This document shows positions 53,901 to 59,900 of a stretch of 64,000 bases of DNA, piece after piece. Source of the stretch: Branchiostoma floridae (taxonomy: Eukaryota; Chordata; Leptocardii; Amphioxiformes; Branchiostomatidae); assembly GCF_000003815.2 (NCBI RefSeq), contig NC_049982.1, forward strand, positions 22,279,936 through 22,343,935. The letters are read 5' to 3'. The notes beneath the pieces were generated by a model that did no database searches, was not told the origin of the DNA, and saw only the letters and a program-made list of their open reading frames with translations. A program made the translations under genes and the position numbers. Position 1 is the first letter of the stretch. Each line of letters opens with the position of its first letter.

Positions 53901-56900
53901 ATTGGTTCTGTTTTAGTAATTTTCTGAATGATGAATTTATGACGAAAAAAAAAAGATGAAAGTTTACAATGAGGTTGAAAGTGAATAGTCATCATAGTGG
54001 ATGTATCAAGGTAACTAATAAACCATGCAAGCTTCTTGCTTAATTTTGATTCTAAAAAGTGTTTCAAAAGGTCATTCTTCTGACGTCACTGACAAAAATG
54101 CATGACTGACAAAAGTGCAACAATCAAACATTGTCAAATGTCAATATTGATTTAATAAAACCCAACATATCATCTAGACCTGGCCCAGCTCCAGGGCTAG
54201 ACCTGAACCTTGACCTAAACCTACATCCTAAAAAGATACAACAAAGCTGCATTTTATAATATACATTGACCTAAACCTGTATCCTGTACTTGGACCTGAT
54301 CAAGCTTAACAGGTATCCATCCTTATTCCCATGGGAATTCCTCTTCTTCTTCATTTCCTCATGCTATAACACCAGTTACAAGATCTACAGATGCTACAGA
54401 TGCTACAAGACAGACAGCCTAGTGGGCATCCTTTATTGATCTTCACCTGCAAACAATACCGCTTCATCAGATGATGGCAGATAAGAAAAGAAAAGAAATC
54501 GATAGACACCACCTCCTTCCCTGCACGTGACGTAAAGCTGACTCCGCACATCCTTTCACAGCGGTTGGGTGCGGATTTCCACTCATCTTAGAAACTGCAC
54601 CTCTGTTATTTCAAATTGAAGAAAAACTGTGACAAGATCAAATTCTCTAACAAAAGACCCTACAGTTTTAAAGAAGCTGCTAGGGGGCCAAAACCTATAC
54701 CACTTAGTCTTACTCTTTTTCCAGAGAACTATCTACCTATCAAAAACTAAGACTACAGCATGTCCAGGAAAGGAGATGTCAAAAATAGAAGCCCTGCTGA
54801 AGGTGTGTAAAAAGCAGCTAGCAGCCCAATATCAGCTCCTAATAATGAACTTGAACTTCATTTTTCTGATAGTTAAGCTATTCCTAAACACACAATGTAA
54901 CCAACCAACCAACCACCACAAATGGAGAAAAACATAACCTTCCTGGCAAAGGTAACAAAGAGAAATGATCAAATGTAACAAGAATGAGTAGTAATAACAT
55001 ATGTAGTAAATACTGTACACAAATTTCTAAAATCCATTTCCAGTTAACGGCCCTGAAATGTTCACTCCAGTTTCAGTGCTCGTGTATCTTTCCATTATCA
55101 GTTGTTCAATCTGAAGGAATGACTGCTTAGTAAAGAGCTCCTGAAACATCACATGTAAATACTTAAGACGTGCTGTGTGTTTCTTATTCCTTATTGCATA
55201 TATATATATATAGAAACATATCACGAACGTACATGTGCACGAGGTCCTTGCCTTGCGTACCCTGCATATCAGACCTGTTAGGCCCGTTTGTGGTTGCTTG
55301 CGATTGTTTGCGATCGTTTGTGGTCTTAATTAACGCATATCCATCTTCCAAAATAGAAAGGAGGTCATTCCTGACATGACAACAAACCACAGGCCCCTGA
55401 AAAAATCTCTGTGTTTTCTCCAAGAGCAGCAAACCTTCAGTAGAATTTCATTCTTTGGATACCTTGTAAAGCTCCTGTTAGAATTACTATCGGTATTGAT
55501 AAAATGAGATATACTGTCATTTTACGCCAAAGAATGGTTATACCAGCTACATAGATACAGATTTATGTGCCCCCAATATAAATCAAAACGTTTTCAATTT
55601 TTTTTTTATCTAGTTAGTAGTTAAACATGTACATTTGTTATGATCATATTCTACAGCATCTTGTACTATGATACTACAGCTATAATTATCCAGTACTCCT
55701 TGTACACCTTGTGAAGTTGCTGTTAGAATCACTACTCACAACTTGTGACTGTGAGTTTACCTTGAAGGAACGTACTGTCATCTATATATATATGTGCCCT
55801 CAGGGGCTCAACCATAATCCAAGAGCTAGCTGTTAGTACTTACACATGTACTTCCTGTCTGACTTCAGATCGTAATCTACATCATCTTCTACTAATTATG
55901 GCATTACCGTAATTGCTGTACTGGTCATAATGGATGGACGGAGCTGCTTTGGGGTCATCCCTTCAGCCTGTGTGGCCAGTTGTTTACTTTCTGATACAAC
56001 AGGCAAAACACAGGTCCTTCAAAAACCAGCCTCATGTATTTGAACAGCCCTAATTTGAGCCATCTTTTGTTTCCTGAGATATGGGAAGAAAAGGCTTGCC
56101 ATTGCTGGGCAGGAAGGACACCAGAGGTAACCAAGAACCCAGCCGATGTTTGAATAACCACCTTTTATATTCGGTTGGTCTTTAGGTTGGGGTGATAACT
56201 TAAGTGTGGAAACTATAGGCAGGGCTCGAAATACCACCTGCATATGCAGGTTAGTGCAGGTAAAATTGGAGCTGTGCAGGTATTTCTGGTGTCTACTTGC
56301 ACCTAACCTGCACCGGTCCTTGTACTGGGTTTTAGACATTCCTTTGATATACATGTAGGTGTATGGATAATGTTTTTCTACTGAATTTTATTAGCTGCAT
56401 TAACTGTTACAACATATGAAGTATAAAAGAAAAAAATAGCAATGGTTCCTGAACAATTTTAGTATGATTCATACTTCCTAAATTCAGAGTGGTGCACCGT
56501 GCAGGTAAAATTTGTCTGGTGCAGGTAATTTTCAATGTCACCTGCACCAGTACAGATATGCAGAAAAAGTATTGAGCCCTGTATAGAGTAACAGAATGTA
56601 ACTGTGTACAGGGTTCGAAATAAACACTTTTTACAGTAAGAGTTGTCTGAAAAATTGGGAAAATCATTTAAAGTTTAACTGCAATTCGAAAAATCTCTGC
56701 AAATGAATTCCTGTCCTACTTCAGCCTAATGAAATATACATTATCAATACTCCTGTAAAGTAATCTGCCCATCTGAAAAGCCCAGCCAATAACCCGATAA
56801 GTCCCGAGACATTAGAAACATTTGTGTCATATGTTCAAGTTGAAAGCCCAGTTCCAGACATCATGATGTAATCTTCATGCTGCCAGGCTGGAGCTAATTC

Positions 56901-59900
56901 AGTTAGCCTTGATACTCCCTCCTGCAAGGCAAGCACAAATCCACATTTACAGAATAATGACGATCCTGAATCAGCCAGAAATCCTTTTATCTCAGAAATG
57001 TCCTGAAGTGCAAGATCGGCGCTGCGTACAAAAAGGAACAGAAGCAATCATTGGACTCCTTTAATCAGAATGTAAGGAGGGCAACGCAACAGGAGACTTT
57101 TTAATCTATTGCAACCACATACATGTAGTCCTCAAGGTTAGGCCAATGCCAATTACATATGATAGATGCACTGCTGGCCTTGATTATTTCCTCGGTAGGG
57201 AAACATTGACGTAACTACATGCTGCACATCTCAAGCAATTTAGTTCTAGATAATACCACATGAACAAAACTACTGCTAGGTGGAGCAACCCATAACCATT
57301 CAAATTTCAATGCAATGATTTAATCAGTTGCAATGTACATACTATTTTTATCCTACATGTGAACATGCCTGTATTAAACCTATTTTTGACATGCTGCTAA
57401 AATATTAAAACATTTTTAAGAACTTCAACAATGCAAGGCTGAATATCAGTCTTAGATAATATCACAACTGTGGGTGGTCAAATTCAAGCCATGTTCCACA
57501 CAGCAGAAGACTACCACACATGACCACAGTACTTCACTGATAAAACTATTCACCTGTCTACTGTAGTTAAACAGGAGCTGACAGCTAGAGGGACAACCGC
57601 ACCCCCGTTGCTAAGCAACTTAAGATGTAATGACAGATATATTGAGCAAGGATAAAGTCCATGTTCAAAAGTAAATTCTACTTCAGGTCATGGCCAAATT
57701 GTCTAGAAGCCAAGCCATGTTTTAAATTTTTCGCGTAGACCCTAGACCGTCCAGAGTGATTCAGAGGCTAAAATAAACGTTTCACAATATACACGTCTGA
57801 TATTTACAAGGACAGTCCAACTCGTATCAAACGCTATTATATTTCTTTGCAGCGCATGTACATGTATTAACAGTAGAAACATTAATTTTGAAGGATCTGT
57901 CATCGATTTTGTGGAAACCTAGTATGGAAAAAATCAAATTTACATAGGAGTATAGGTACAAAAACTATGATACAACCACTGCAGAATGTGGTGACTCATG
58001 GAGAGTTTTTGCCATCTCGTACTTGTACATTTTGTATCTAGTGGAACAATTATATCATCAGTCACAGTACGTCATCTTCTCTTATTCTGAGGCTACAATA
58101 GGTGTAGTCAATACACTTGAATTCTGTTGATTTGTAACACCTACTCAATGGGACTAATTAAGGTAAGAGCATACCATAACAAGATAACTAACCAGTAAAT
58201 TATAGTGCAAATTTAATTGGTAGATAACTTAATTTTAAGTAACACGCTTCTTACATGTAGTTTGGAACAATATTTGCCATATTTGTGGTCATTTTCTGGT
58301 CTCTAGAACTGTCTACAAAGGGATTAAGTTTGTGTGACAAATGTATATTTGCAATATTTTTCTCTCCAAAACACTCACGGCCCTACATTGTTGTTTGAGT
58401 AACTTCTTATCAGGAAGCTCTCAAACAATACAGGAAGCCTAACACTTCAGTTTGGGCAGGCTGCCAAGCCAAACAGGCCTGAGGTACAACTCAGGTAGCT
58501 CCACCTTTGCTACGTACTACTATTACATGTACGCTTCAAATAAATCTTCCTCGTCAAATTACATCCTGATCTGGATAATTGCCATCTAATTATGTAAATC
58601 ATCACCAAAACTACCAACATAACAAACATCACCATGGTCTGTCAACACCCTTTTTAGTTAACCTCTTTCAAACATTTAAACAAAAATGACCTTGCAATTC
58701 CAGAACAGACAGGTTGGGGACAATCCATTTAAAACTCATTGAGGATACATGTACTGATGTACATGTATGCTGCTAAACCACAAACACAATTACAATAAAA
58801 GTGGTGAAATTATGAGTTTTCAACTTTAAATGCATTGATAAATGGCACAAAACTTTAATAACAAGGAAGGATATTCTATAATTGTAAGTGACAAACTTTG
58901 AGTATATAGCAGTTGTTTCATATCCCTCATCATGGTACAGATGATTTTGTTCATATGGACTTAAAGTAAGAATTGAATCTGAGAACAAAGAAATTAAATT
59001 GGTGTTGCATTATCAAGTTAAGTTTCTAGTCACGCTTCGGCATTAACTGTTATTGAATTCTGCGCAATTAGTGATCACTATTCTTACTAGATGAAAAAGA
59101 CATGACATCTATCTTATGATGCTACACAACACAGACTGGTTTGAACATCTGACTCTGAAAGTCAGAGTCAATGACTTAGAAAATTAGACTTCATGCTGGA
59201 AGGGTTGTTGCTAAAAATACATTGTTGCATGCTTGAAGCTAAACTGTGCAAGACATTTGTTATTTTCCCTTGATTGGTAAATCCAAGCAGTGCTAATTTG
59301 CTATGTTGTACCTTTAAGTTGTAGTCAAATAAGTATGTACTGAACAATATTTATTTTGTAAATGTTATTTCTGATTGTAGCATTGGGTAATGAAATATTC
59401 TACATTGAAGTCATCATCGGTTGTTGGATTCTGTAAATGCCACAGTGTCTTTAAAAACACCCATACCATATTTCACCTTCTACCATAGAAGTCCCTAAAT
59501 ACAGGTAAATGTTACTTCTGATTGTTGCATTGGGTAATCCATTCTACATTGAAGGAGCTAACTTTGACAAGACATGATCCGTTGTGCGATTCTGTAAATG
59601 CCAGTGTCTTTAAAAACACTCGTTCAATCTTTTACCTGATCAACTCCAGAAGTCCCTAAATACAGGGTAATGTGTTTCTGAGCCCTTATCTTTGACAGCA
59701 AACCATGCCGATGACTCACAGTAAGTATGTGTCCTCCTGGAATATGGTCCAAGTTCATCCCTAGTAGTATTTCAGCTGCATGCCTTGAAAGCTTGGTGAT
59801 TGCAGGGGGATATTTGGATTTGGCATGTCAGACACAATTACAGTGTGATCACTTTGTGTTATTGCTTCCGGTTGGCTCACTGCTTTTCAATCAACCTAAA

